From positions 1 to 64,000 of the forward strand of contig QANU01074048.1 in the NCBI GenBank assembly GCA_003254905.1: DNA of 64,000 nucleotides, given 5' to 3'. Position 1 is the first letter of the stretch, and every line of letters starts with the position of its first letter. This document shows positions 12,489 through 24,470 of the stretch, piece by piece. The notes beneath the pieces were generated by a model that was given only the letters and a program-made list of their open reading frames with translations, did not search any database and was not told where the DNA came from. The stretch is from Nissolia schottii. Taxonomy: Eukaryota; Streptophyta; Magnoliopsida; Fabales; Fabaceae. A program made the position numbers and the translations under genes.

Positions 12489-13299
12489 CTTATTGAAACA
12501 CGCTAGCTAGCTAGTCCACGCGCTTACTAGATTGTTATCTAGTTTGGTTGGGATAGTACTTAGTCCCATTTATGAGTTTAAAAATATAGTTATCCAGAAA
12601 ATATGGACCAATTTTTAACTTTTTTTATACATATCATAGTATAAACTATGAGCCTTGTTCACGTTAGAACATGTATTGCAAGCGGTAAAGTAGTGTACTT
12701 AACTAATATCAGTAGACATATTCAACATTCGAGCAACATAGCAATAAGTGGTCCATACCATATATTCACAAACAATTACACAGGTAGTATCATAGTTATT
12801 ACGTACAAAACATAGTAGTACAAAAACATATAGCCTACTAACTAATAGCCTACTATTCTGCTCGTCTTCCTCAGTACTGCTCCTCCTCGTGTTGCTCTCC
12901 CCCTTGCTCCGTGTTCTCACCCCATGAATGAGTGGGGTGAGAACATTGTGCTCTCAGTGGGAAACCGTGGGATCTGGGGAACTTCTTATTCTCATTTATG
13001 ATCCAGGCCGCTCAAGGGTCTCTAAGTGTCATAGTTATACTACATCCCTACTAATTATTAATCCATACTAGGCCTGAGCAACTTTAACTATATTACTAGA
13101 TGACTGAGGGAACATAATCTTTTCATTATCTATGTCATCTGTTCTCTGTTCTAACTCTTAGGGAAACTAATCCACGTTATCACATATTGTCACATACTTT
13201 ACATACATACTCATAAAAACATATAGGGTTCTGTTACTAGCATTATCTCAAAATCCTCATTTTTGAAAACCATAATTTTGATTATAAGCTTTAGCTTGT

Positions 13300-14216
13300 A
13301 TCCACTTATAATCATGCTCTATAAGTCGACTTATAAGCATCTATCATCTGTCCTCGTCCCTTGTAGCTGCGGCCACACTGCTACAACCATGCTTTCAACC
13401 CGCATCGTTGTCGACCAGGCAGCATTTAACCTGAATGGTCTTGAACATGAGATGCTCTTGAGCATAAGTCATTGACTAACGACCGGAGTTACCACCTTTG
13501 GATGGCGTGGGGTCAGACCTCTGACTCGACCGGGACTTAGACCTTCACTCTCTAGTAGAACCTCGGAACTACTAGAAGTGGTCTCATTCTTTCTTTTCTC
13601 ATCATAGCCACAGTTCAATATCTCAAAGCATCAAATCATATATGGTAAATACAGCGTAGCTCAATAATCTCAAGGCATCAATTCATATATGGTCATATAT
13701 CATACTTTCTTTCTCAACACAAACATCATTCAATATGGCACATATAACACATAAAGCATAATCATGATCATAGCTTGAAACTACGGTGTATCAGTACTTT
13801 TCTCAACACGTCCATTTTCTGTCAGAATTTAGTTATCAGAAACCAGAAAGGTCCAAGTCCTCATCCCAAGGTTTTTTATAGCTCTAAGATCATTTATTCA
13901 CACTTAGAAATTTTGATTTTGACTCCAAAATCAAGAAATGGCTGTTTTACTCTCTTTCCTAAAAATGCTGTTTTTCACCCGTAACCCTGTTTTCTTTGGA
14001 ATTTTAGTTCTCAAAAACCCGAAGGGGTCAAGACTTGGCTTTAAGGTTTTTGATAGTTCTAAACCCATATTTTCTGAAAATCAACCCAATTTTTCAGATC
14101 CTAATTTAGAAATTCCCGTTTTTCCCTTGTTTACCGAAAACGTTGTTTTTGTCTGTTTTGCTGAGAAATTCGTTGGGTACTCCAAAAATCACAAAACTTA
14201 ACATCTCTGCTCAATT
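13300..14216. repeat. Left copy of a 0.92-kb segment flanking the N gap
   Basis: Nearly identical to 15005-15963. Both copies run from ATCCACTTATAATCATGC to TCTCTGCTCAATT and differ at scattered single bases. The left copy stops exactly where the Ns begin. Confidence 0.95.
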
Positions 14217-15004
14217 NNNNNNNNNNNNNNNNNNNNNNNNNNNNNNNNNNNNNNNNNNNNNNNNNNNNNNNNNNNNNNNNNNNNNNNNNNNNNNNNNNNN
14301 NNNNNNNNNNNNNNNNNNNNNNNNNNNNNNNNNNNNNNNNNNNNNNNNNNNNNNNNNNNNNNNNNNNNNNNNNNNNNNNNNNNNNNNNNNNNNNNNNNNN
14401 NNNNNNNNNNNNNNNNNNNNNNNNNNNNNNNNNNNNNNNNNNNNNNNNNNNNNNNNNNNNNNNNNNNNNNNNNNNNNNNNNNNNNNNNNNNNNNNNNNNN
14501 NNNNNNNNNNNNNNNNNNNNNNNNNNNNNNNNNNNNNNNNNNNNNNNNNNNNNNNNNNNNNNNNNNNNNNNNNNNNNNNNNNNNNNNNNNNNNNNNNNNN
14601 NNNNNNNNNNNNNNNNNNNNNNNNNNNNNNNNNNNNNNNNNNNNNNNNNNNNNNNNNNNNNNNNNNNNNNNNNNNNNNNNNNNNNNNNNNNNNNNNNNNN
14701 NNNNNNNNNNNNNNNNNNNNNNNNNNNNNNNNNNNNNNNNNNNNNNNNNNNNNNNNNNNNNNNNNNNNNNNNNNNNNNNNNNNNNNNNNNNNNNNNNNNN
14801 NNNNNNNNNNNNNNNNNNNNNNNNNNNNNNNNNNNNNNNNNNNNNNNNNNNNNNNNNNNNNNNNNNNNNNNNNNNNNNNNNNNNNNNNNNNNNNNNNNNN
14901 NNNNNNNNNNNNNNNNNNNNNNNNNNNNNNNNNNNNNNNNNNNNNNNNNNNNNNNNNNNNNNNNNNNNNNNNNNNNNNNNNNNNNNNNNNNNNNNNNNNN
15001 NNNN
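14217..15004. other. Assembly gap (788 N)
   Basis: A run of N. Any reading frame across it is meaningless. Confidence 0.99.
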
Positions 15005-15963
15005 ATCCACTTATAATCATGCTCTATAAGTCGACTTATAAGCATCTATCATCTGTCCTCGTCCCTTGTAGCTGCGGCCACACTGCTACAACCATGCTTT
15101 CAACCCGCATCGTTGTCGACCAGGCAGCATTTAACCTGAATGGTCTTGAACATGAGATGCTCTTGAGCATAAGTCATTGACTAACGACCAGAGTTACCAC
15201 CCTTGGATGGCGTGGGGTCAGACCTCTGACTCGACCGGGACTTAGACCTTCACTCTCTAGCAGAACCTCGGAACTACTAGAAGTGGTCTCATTCTTTCTT
15301 TTCTCATCATAACCACAGTTCAATATCTCAAAGCATCAAATCATATATGGTAAATACAGCTCAATAATCTCAAAGCATCAATTCACATATGGTAAATACA
15401 ACGTAGCTCAATAATCTCAAGGCATCACTTCATATATGGTCATATATCATACTTTCTTTCTCAACACAGACATCATTCAATATGGCACATATAACACATA
15501 AAGCATAATCATGATCATAGCTTGAAACTACGGTGTATCAGTACTTTTCTCAACACGTCCATTTTCTGTCAGAATTTAGTTATCAGAAACCGGAAAGGTC
15601 CAAGTCCTCATCCCAAGGTTTTTTATAGCTCTAAGATCATTTATTCACACTTAGAAATTTTGATTTTGACTCCAAAATCAAAATGGTTGTTTTACTCTCT
15701 TTCCTAAATATGCTGTTTTTCACCTGTAAAACCCTGTTTTCTTTGGAATTTTAGTTCTCAAAAACCCGAAGGGGTCAAGACTTGGCTTTAAGGTTTTTGA
15801 TAGTTCTAAACCCATATTTTCTGAAAATCAACCCAATTTTTCAGATCCTAATTTAGAAATTCCCGTTTTTCCCTTGTTTACCGAAAACGTTGTTTTTGTC
15901 TGTTTTGCTGAGAAATTCGTTGGGTACTCCAAAAATCACAAAACTTAACATCTCTGCTCAATT
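15005..15963. repeat. Right copy of the 0.92-kb segment flanking the N gap
   Basis: Starts exactly where the Ns end. Relative to 13300-14216 it carries an extra copy of a roughly 43-bp AGCTCAATAATCTCAAAGCA-type unit near 15360-15400 and a few percent substitutions. Confidence 0.95.
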
Positions 15964-17879
15964 CTACGTGTAGATTTCAGAAATAACATTAGTTTTTCAT
16001 GATAAAATTCCCAGCATACAGTTCCGTTTCAAAACATGTTATGTTCCTATTCCAAACTTAGGTCTACCTAAATTCTGACAGAGTCACAGATAACACCAGC
16101 AGTTTCCAGACAAATCTTAACTACATATATACAGTCATAGATAAATATAGAACATCCTAACATCATACATCATCTAGCATAAAACCACATAGACAGTGGA
16201 TATTTAGGTTTACTCACTTGTATAACACTGCTAACAATTTAGGTGCTTTATGCAATTCCTGACTTGTTGTGGTTGTAACATCCCATTTTTCCTCAAGAAG
16301 AATTTTGCCTAATTAATAAATTACGAGCCAGTTATTTTGATTAAAAAATTCTAAAAGTTATTTTCTAGAAGTATTAGTCGAAGTGACGGCCTCGTAATCT
16401 CGAGAAATTTCACGAGAATAGCTCCCATTCTGTCGCCGTCAAAATTTAACGGGTATGGAAAGCACTCGTAAAATAAATTTGATAAACCTAGAAAATGCGA
16501 GTGCCTTAGGTAAAACTTAAATTCCTCATTAGAATTATCTGAAGAATGTGATTTTATTTTTAAGTGATTTTTTGTACTAATTTTCGGTCGTTATCGGAAA
16601 TTTAAGCGCGTACCGGCAGTACCCGTAAAAATACACTTTTTACCGGGAAAAATTTAGAATATTCTAGTTAAATCCAAATTTCTTATTTTAAGTGATTAAT
16701 TAGTGTTAAAATATATTTAGATAATTTTTATGTCGATCATTAAATTTTCCCACGCGCGTAACCGGACAGTTAACGATCAAACACGACTGAACACGTACCA
16801 ATTTTGGAGCAAAATCTGCTCTCTCCCACGACTGCACACTCTTGCACAGCAGCCTAGTCACTTTTCTTACACCTTTTTACTTCTTCCATACTCAATGAAC
16901 ATGCATTGGCTTGTTCAAAAGTAGCATAAATACACTTATTTTCCTTAACACTTTTAATAAAAAATTTTCCCCAAAAACCGTGCAGCTGCAGCCATGTCCC
17001 CACCATTATGAGGTTTCTTACTCATTTGGCCAGACAAGAGACATGCATTGGGTGAAAAACCCCAAAGCCATCATTTCACACACAAAGCTTTAATTAAGTT
17101 CTTCTAACTCCTCTAAATCTCTCTTCACCACCATACACAACACACACCACTAACACACTCATATTTTCATATTCTCATTCCTTCCATTTCACTCTCTCAT
17201 TTGTCATCATCTTTTCTCCTAAGGACACAAAGAACACCTAAGAGCTCCATATCACTCAAGAAACAAGATAAGCACATCCTTGCTCACTCTCCTAGCCAAA
17301 CCCGAAATCACCATTCAGCCACCCATCCTCCATTTTCATCTTTTTCTCTTCACATTCCTTCTCCAAGCATCAAAGAACAAAGTCACAAAGAGGTCACCAA
17401 GTGTCTTGAAGCATAGCATCCTTGCAACACTTCCATAGCCAAGAGCAAGGCTATCACCACCAAGGGCCTTCACTACAAGCTCTTCAACACCCACCTCACC
17501 ACACTTACTTCCACTAACAAGTGGGTAAATCTAGCCTAAACTACCTCTTGGTGGTTCTATACTTAAATGTGTGATTATGTGAAAATATGAATATTATGCT
17601 TGATGATGTGCATGCATGTGTATGATTGTTGTTTGAAAGTAAAAATATATTATTTGTTAAAAATCTGTGGTAAAGTTATGATTTAATCATCTTCTTGGAG
17701 ACCTATGCATGCTTGCATGTTGCATGCAAGAGTATATGTGACTTGATGAGCATATGTTGTGATAATTGGTAGATGATGCATGCATGTGCCATTTTGTGAT
17801 TTGAGGATGATAATATGTGATTTGTAAATGCTGGAGTATGTGGAAAAAATGTTTTTAGTGCTGTGCATGGAAGATTTTT

Positions 17880-18760
17880 GAGGAAAGGTGACATAGAGCA
17901 AAAATGGGGTTTTGGGCATGAAAGGGCAAAATTGTCATTTATGTAATTTCAGGCATTTAGATTAAAAATCTGAGTTTATTATCATTAAAAATAGGTTCAG
18001 AGATATCAAAAACCTTGGGGTCAAGACTTGAGTCCATTAGATTGTGGTTAACTAAAATTTTGAAGAACATCGGTTTTATGGGCAAAAATGGCATTTTGAT
18101 CAAAAAGGGAAAATCTGTAATTTCGGGTGAAAGGGTTGAAAATCTGGGTTTATTATCATGAAAAATGGTTTCAGAGCTATTAAAAACCTTGGGGTCAAGT
18201 CTTGAGTCCATTAGGTTATGAAGAAATAAAATTCCAAAGGAAAATCAGTTTTTCGGGCAAAAATGACATTTTGGGCATACGGGGGCAGAACTGTAATTTC
18301 GGGTATAGCAATTAAAAATCTGGGTTTGTTTTCATAAAAAGTGGGTTCAGATCTATGGGAAAACTTAGGGTCGAGTCTTGAGTCCATTGGGTTATGGAGA
18401 AATAAAATTCCAACGGAAAATCAGTTTTTCGGACAAAAATAACATTTTGGGCTTATGGGGGCAGAACTATAGTTTCGGGTAAAGAAATTAAAAATCTGGG
18501 TTTGTTTTCATGAAAAGTGGGTTCAGAACTATGGAAAAATTTAGGGTCAAGCTTTGAGTCTATCAGTTAATGGTTGATTAAAAATTTTAACGAAAAACGG
18601 GTTTTTCGGGTAAAAGACGGTACTTTGGGAAAAAGGGGTGAATCTGCAATTGCTGAACTTAGGGCTTAAAATCTGGACTTATGTGTGTAAAAGTTGATCT
18701 TAGAGCTATAGAAGACCCTAGGATGAGGTCTAGGACTCATCGGGTAATCGATAGTCAAAA
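17880..18760. repeat. ~176-bp tandem repeat, about 4.5-5 diverged units
   Basis: Units recur with spacing 175-178 bp, judged by the AAATCTGGGTTT word at about 17965, 18140, 18315, 18490 and 18668. Each also contains GGGTCAAGTCTTGAGTCCAT and AAATTCCAAAGGAAAA. A reversed, related repeat occurs in Lb at about 13800-14210. Confidence 0.9.
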
Positions 18761-19865
18761 TTCCAAAGGAAAAAGAGGTTACGAGTGTTCCGATAGTTGT
18801 TGTCGTACCTCAATGCATGTATGAGGTAAATGGTCATGTATTTTGTGTCATGATAATATGTATTATGTCCATATGAATGTTATTATGCATTAAGAGGATA
18901 CGGTGGTCGTCAGGATTTTAGGATGGCCTTAGAAAATTAGAAGTTATCACCTAAACCTAACAAAGACCATAATTGAACCCTAGGTAAAACGGAGTATCTT
19001 AAGAAGGCTCCGGCCACGAGGGCTCGGAGGACCTTGAAGATAAGAACATAGTTGTATAATAGGGAACCTCTCTCTCTTGGCAAGTCCAAAGGACAAGCCC
19101 CTCACCAGTCCCAACAGGAGGATTGGTTCATAATGAATACAGGCCTACGCCTGCGCGTATGACTACCGTCATAGAAAAGGAAAGGACAAAGACATGTCAA
19201 GAAAGTCATAATTCATGTATAAAGACAAAGAAAATAAAGAGAAGAAAGAGAATGATAAAAAAGTAAGATGTCCTCGAAGGTGCAGACAAAGCGAGTCCAC
19301 TCCCGGTTGTGTCGAAAGGGCACTCCCCTCACCATCGTACAAGTCGATGGTTATCCCGATCCGCCAGATTTATGTGCATTCGTCCACCCATGGTTCACTA
19401 CCACTCGGGTATGAGCTCTGCCCCTAGAAACGAGGATCTGGAAAGGAGTAGGTTGTATTCCGACGGGGCGACGGTCCCTAGGATTACAAGGGGGTACGTG
19501 GACATTTAAAGAAACAAGAAGGACGCCGCCTCAGGCGCTTAAGAGAATCCCTAATCCCCCTCATGCATACTATGAAATGAATGTGAGATATGTATGTGCG
19601 GCGAAAAGTCGTTGACGATCGCCCTATAAAGTAAACGCTTAGAGTATCCTAAGTCTTAAGACGACAAAGTAATAATAAGCCGATAGTGCACACTTAATGA
19701 CTAGGACGAAGATTAGTATATCCCCCCGTCACCTAGTAATTAGGGCTGCTCAAGATTAGCAAGAATAAAATAAAGCAGGGAATTTAGTATGCATGACACT
19801 TAGAGAACTCCTGAGCGGCCTGGATCACAAGTAAGTAAATACAGAATAGATGTTGGCCTATACTA

Positions 19866-19886
19866 CCCTAAACCCTAAACCCTAAA
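19866..19886 (+). repeat. Three telomere-type CCCTAAA units
   Basis: CCCTAAA repeated three times in tandem, directly before the conserved GAGAACG hairpin in LTR Lc. Confidence 0.9.
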
Positions 19887-21252
19887 CACTGAGAACGCGA
19901 CGTTCTCATCCCCCACTCACTTATGATTCCAGGCGAGCACGACAAGTACACCGGAACAGAGGAGGCAGCAGAGGACCATTGAAGAGCCTTGGAGACAAGA
20001 GTCTCCAGGGAGGCAGTAGGACTATATCTCAAAATTACATGTCACGACGTGTAGGCATTTTGTATTAGCTAAATGGATTTGTGTTGCCATTAGCTTTTTG
20101 ATTGTAGTACTTGTAATATTTAATTATAAGCATACGTGCAAGTATTTCTGGACCAGTATGTATGAATTATATTTATATGAGTATGTTGTGATTAATTAGC
20201 TGGTATGCTATTTAATGCCTAAGTCTCGTAGACTCTATCGCTTGTTATTATATGTATATATTGCCCTCATTCACACACACGACTCATACTTTATGTTTTA
20301 ATTAAGAAAGGAAAAAGTTTTAAATTGGTCCATATTTTGAGTAAAAAGATATTTTCTAAAGTTAATATAAGACTATAAGTATTCCAACCAAGCAGATAAC
20401 CACCTGGTTAAGCACGGTTTACGACTTAAGCGTAAGCTAGCTACCTAGGGTGTTTCAGTGCTGCTCTCCAGGATTTGGTTCTAGGATAGGTTTATCAGAG
20501 TTCTCTCTAAGAACTAAGAGAAATTTTTGAGGCTAAGGTTAGGGAATCTTGGGCTAGGGTTTGTGTAGAAAAGTCTCTACGTTTATGTTTTAACAGAGTA
20601 ACGATTTAGTGTGTAAATGGACAGAGCTTTGCTAAGGTTTTCCTCCTCTATGGAATTCAGGTCATCCATGGGGTATTTATAGGCCTTAGGGCCAAATTTT
20701 TCATCACCAAAATGCCCTTGGACAAAATTACCAATTTGTCCTTAGTTGGTGACAAAGCATGGTGACTCATGGGCTTAGTCACCATGTGACTCACCATGTC
20801 ATGATTGCCTTGCAATTTGTTGACCACGCATGGCCCATTCTTGGCCCTGTATTCATGTTGTCTCTTGGCAGAATTTGTGGCCAAGAATTTACGGCCAAAT
20901 ACTGATCAATTTTGATCAGGTTTGGTCGTTACTGGTTCTGGTACTTTGCGTATGGTTTTCCTAAAAATATTCTAATCACATCCTTGTGGTCTACTAATTT
21001 TTCTAAGGAAGAATTTAGGTTAATCTAAGGTATTCATAAACTTTTCTCTGTAAGAGTACGTTTTTCAGACACCTTAGATACACCATTGCACTTCGATGAC
21101 AAAAAGGATTTATTCTAGTGTTTGCAGAATTTTATGAAACTGGGCAGAATTGTTTCTACAGACATTTTTAACCTAAAATTCGCGTGAGAGCTTGTTCCCC
21201 GATTTAATTCATGAAATCTTTACTAAGGGAAAAAGCGGGACGTTACACCTAT

Positions 21253-22710
21253 AACATCTTAGATCCGATCTCCTCCCACTATTGCCTCTCTGGCACTAAT
21301 GGTAAACATTTGGACTTTTTGTGGGATGAGTTTAAAGGATAAAGTGAATGATTTCACCATTGAATTCATAAAGTGAACCACAAGGAACCACCTTTCACTG
21401 TAGAAACTAACAACAACAAGGAACCACAAGCATTTCATCCTCCGCTTGAGGAGGCCACCAGATATGCAGAGCTCCTTGTAGCGTACCACAACCACCAAGC
21501 GACAAAGGAACATGCACTGAATCACCATTACCAATTCCTAGATCGATCACCGTTGAACAAGATCCCACCGAGATCCACCACCATCAGTGTGCGCTGGTCA
21601 CTGCATCAATGATGGCTCCATTGTGATACGGTGGGGGAGTCGTCCTCACACCAGTGGCTGACGCGGTGAAGGAGGAGTCTTTGCGTCGGCAACCGTAGTT
21701 TAGGAGGTGAAGTTCTCAATGATGGAGAGACGAGGCAGAGTGAGGATGTTGCGGTGGTTGTAACGTTGTGGTGCACGAGTTGGCCTCTCCAATATCACCC
21801 CACACTTGGGGATCGAAGCGTACTGTTGTAACTACTTTGTTGTTCGGTGTGAAGGGTTGGCCATGGAGGGATTTGTTGCTGCTGCTAACATGATGGTGAG
21901 GAGGTGAAGAGATTGGATCTGAGAATCAGAGACTCAGACTGAGAGAAAGGGTAAGGGATTGGTTTTGCAGAATTGAAAGTAGGGGTCTCATATTGTAATT
22001 TTTAAAATCTTCATAACTGAGTGTGCGGTTGCAAGAAATGTATGGTGCGTTTAGTTTCAATTTTCATTTTTTGAATTTCATTTTTTAGAATTTTGTGAAA
22101 GAAATAATGAAAAATTATAAAATTTAATTTCTTATTTTCATTTTCAATTTTTTTCGTGTGTTTCGAGAATTTTTGCTCTTGACTTTTGAGAGTTAAGGAT
22201 ACTATTGAGAGCTTTCATATGACTGGCTCTACAAAATTTAAAAAGATTCATAATGTTAAACTTTATTAAAAATTTAATTTTGTCATTAATTAATTAATTA
22301 GTGGGTGGTGAAAATAAAAATTATCTTTTAATACTTATATCTATTATAATCATTTTATATTTTAAGAATAACCTATTTATATTTACTGAACATTATTCTT
22401 TTTACTCCTGCTTATTAAGACTAGTTTTTAAATTGTTTTATCAAAAAATATTATTATAATTTTTCAAAAGAAGCTTTTAGAAAGCGTAAAGAACTCAATA
22501 ACTTTTGGAGAATCACGTTACCAATTAAAGCCTACATTTGCCATTGCAACAATTAATGTTTGATTTTATTTTGGTGATTTTTTATGTTTGGGGATTTTTT
22601 GGTTTTAGGATGGTGAGGTCAAAGATGATGGGTGGTGGAGTGGATAGAGAAGTGGTGGTGGGTGGTGGGTGGTGGCTGCTGCCACTGAGGAAGATATATT
22701 ATTAGGGTTT
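21253..22710. other. Unassigned sequence, no supported gene
   Basis: The 21250-21950 part is GC-richer than its surroundings and has short open frames on both strands, but none matches a family I know and none shows splice structure. 22030-22600 is AT-rich. No transposon ends could be paired. Confidence 0.4.
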
Positions 22711-22714
22711 GGAC

Positions 22715-22874
22715 AGTGTTATTTGGATTCATTTATGTGTGGGACGCTATGTCAACACACATTTACCATTGGATGAAATCTTTTTGAAGCGTAACCATAA
22801 TTGATAATTCATCTAATGGTGGATATGTATGCTGACATAATATCCCATAGATAAATGAGTACAAATAATACAAC
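22715..22874. mobile_element. Foldback MITE (about 60-bp imperfect terminal inverted repeats)
   Basis: Left arm GTGTTATTTGGATTCATTTA, then GGGA, TATGTCA, ACATTTACCATTGGATGAA, pairs with the right arm, which read on the minus strand is GTATTATTTGTACTCATTTA, then GGGA, TATGTCA, CACCATTAGATGAA. Arms match over about 60 bp with scattered mismatches around a ~35-bp loop. The exact ends and target duplication are uncertain. Confidence 0.7.
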
Positions 22875-23641
22875 TTTTTGGGTTTGGGGTGTGGGTGTTG
22901 ATAAAGGTAAGGATAGTTTTGGGATTTCAAAAAATATTTAAAAGTAAGGGAGGTAGATGTAAATTTAAAATATAGGAGAGTGTAGTTTCAATGAATCAGG
23001 GCAAGTTGGTGTATTTAGCCCTTGTTGAAATTGTAATTCGCTTTAAGCTATGTGTAAAATTGCACTTTATTCCAATTTTCTATTTTGAATGATCACCAAT
23101 AATTTTTTAGCTTCTGTTTTCATTTCTTGCTTTTTTTTTTTCTTCAAAAGTTCGTGAAGAAATAGAGAAAATTATAAAAAAAATAAAATATTTCTATTTT
23201 CAAAATTGCGAAGAAAATAGTTAATACAAGAAATAAAAATATGAACTTTCTCTCTCAACCTAATAGAAACCACAAAAATGAAATGAAAATAGAAATCATA
23301 ATTTGGAGATGCAACAAACAAGGCCTAATAAATCATTAGTGATCAGTTACAACAAAAATTGAAGCGAAATGTAATTTTGCATATATTTTAGAGTGGAGTA
23401 CAATTTTTAAAAAACCTCAAGGGTAATTTATACTAATTTGCAACAGAAGAAAAGGGAAAAGAAGGAAAAGAGACCAAAATAAAAAAGCAAAGCCAACAGC
23501 AACAACACCACAACAAGGAAACCGTTAGGATGTAAAGCCACGTGGATGGTGATCCGCGAAAGGAGGAAATCGGTAGAGGAAAGAGGGTGAGGTAAATCAA
23601 TACAAGATTGCAAGGCTTCTAGCTAGAAAAGGGGAAAGTCA
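22875..23641. other. AT-rich TE-like sequence, unresolved
   Basis: Contains MITE-style phrases (GTAATTCGC / AAAATTGCACTTTATTCC near 23030-23080 and a reversed-looking GAAGCGAAATGTAATTTTGC near 23365) that suggest a nested small transposon. The ends do not pair well enough to call. Confidence 0.3.
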
Positions 23642-23989
23642 TGTGAGTAATCATTCCTTCTTTCTGCTACTGAAATTCTCATGCTCCTAACTCCGAAACC
23701 TTACTTCCCTCTGCAAGTGCATATCTGGATTGGTTGCAGACTCAGGAAGAGTGACCAAGCTTGGTGGTCCTTTATTTCCCTCGGGTGAGCTCATTGGGGA
23801 GGCCATAAACTTTGGTGATTGAGAGTAATAGTCCTCTCCATTTTCAGTTTCCTCATTAAGCTCTATTGGTAGTTGCAAGGTAGCTGCAGGGTGCACTGCT
23901 CCATTGAATGCTGTCCAACAGGAACCGTTAATAACTGAACCTTTTATTTGTGTTAAATTTCCTTGATAGCAGTTAAAATTCTCGTTACA
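23642..23989 (+). mobile_element. Possible short 5' LTR of the Reina-like element
   Basis: The interval begins TGTGAGTAATC and ends CTCGTTACA, directly followed by ATTGGTGCTTCC and, 22 bases on, by the gag ATG. A short LTR of ~350 bp would suit Reina-type elements, but no second LTR is present to compare. A 70-codon minus-strand frame here (23687-23896) has coding-like composition and no family I recognise. Confidence 0.35.
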
Positions 23990-24010
23990 ATTGGTGCTTC
24001 CATTGACGAC

Positions 24011-24064
24011 ATGGCTCCGAAAAAGGCTGACACCAAGCGAATCATGGAGAAGCTCGAGGAAGCG
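24011..24064 (+). pseudogene. Reina-like Ty3/gypsy gag, N-terminal 18 codons before the LTR Ld insertion
   Basis: ATG at 24011 opens MAPKKADTKRIMEKLEEA. After removal of LTR Ld the frame continues at about 27375 as AQARSQQDARIMMLEI, which shows that Ld inserted into the coding region. See the second piece for the gag core. Confidence 0.7.
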
Positions 24065-24438
24065 TGAAACACCCTAGCTGGCTGGCTCATGCTTAAGCCA
24101 TAAGCCCTCCAGACCAGGTTGTTATCTTCTGGTGGTGCGAACTCTTACTGCTCGCTATTACTTCTTAAAGTAGGCTTTTACTCAAAATATGGGTCGTTTA
24201 AAACTTTTCCACAATTACTAATACTCAGAAATGTAGAGCCCTGTGTATACTTAACTGTATAATCCTTATAGCAACAGGTAAGAGAATCTCGTATACATAG
24301 TTTTCCGATAGCATATAATCCCATACATAGTTGGCCAAAAGCGTCAGTTACACGTACATACACACAGTCAAAAGGATACTTGTCATTATAATATAATAAT
24401 TAGTTATGGTACAATATTCACATTTTCATTTGTCATGC

Positions 24439-24470
<32 letters not shown>

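Larger units (their letters stand above)
16274..20457 (+). mobile_element. Solo LTR Lc, 4184 bp, nested in Lb
   Basis: TGTAACATCCC start and GGGTGTTTCA end. Flanks GTGGT (16269-16273) and GTGCT (20458-20462) match at 4 of 5 positions. It contains CATAAATA (16924), a donor-like site at 17525, a 176-bp tandem repeat (17880-18760), a CAGGCCTACGCCTG hairpin word at 19140-19153, three telomere-like units, a GAGAACG...CGTTCTC hairpin and the acceptor-like TTATGATTCCAGG. Its extra length relative to sister LTRs is largely the tandem repeat. Confidence 0.9.
12494..21247 (-). mobile_element. Solo LTR Lb, reversed, interrupted by Lc
   Basis: Left end TGAAACACGC (12494) and right end GGGACGTTACA (21247) are the reversed ends of the same family. 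Flanks CTTAT (12489-12493) and CCTAT (21248-21252) form a 4/5 target duplication. Its own sequence is 12494-16273 and 20463-21247; Lc lies between. TATTTATA at 20674-20681 is its reversed TATA box. The hairpin and acceptor-like site lie at about 12920-12990. The assembly gap and the repeated 0.9-kb segment sit inside it; without them it would be about 2.8 kb, normal for the family. Confidence 0.85.

Noticed and set aside
14131..15180. Long open frames running through the N gap
   Set aside because: They consist of undefined residues and have no sequence support.
21259..21612. Overlapping frames on both strands suggesting a gene
   Set aside because: No domain, no splice sites, and both strands are open for similar lengths, so composition explains it.
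22030..23335. Possible 1.3-kb DNA transposon between GGTGCGTTTAG and the minus-strand end GGCCTTGTTTG
   Set aside because: Ends match weakly, and the flanking octamers do not match.
23687..23896. Minus-strand 70-codon frame with coding-like composition
   Set aside because: No family recognised, no splice context, and it lies in the probable LTR/leader of the Reina-like element; kept only as a remark.
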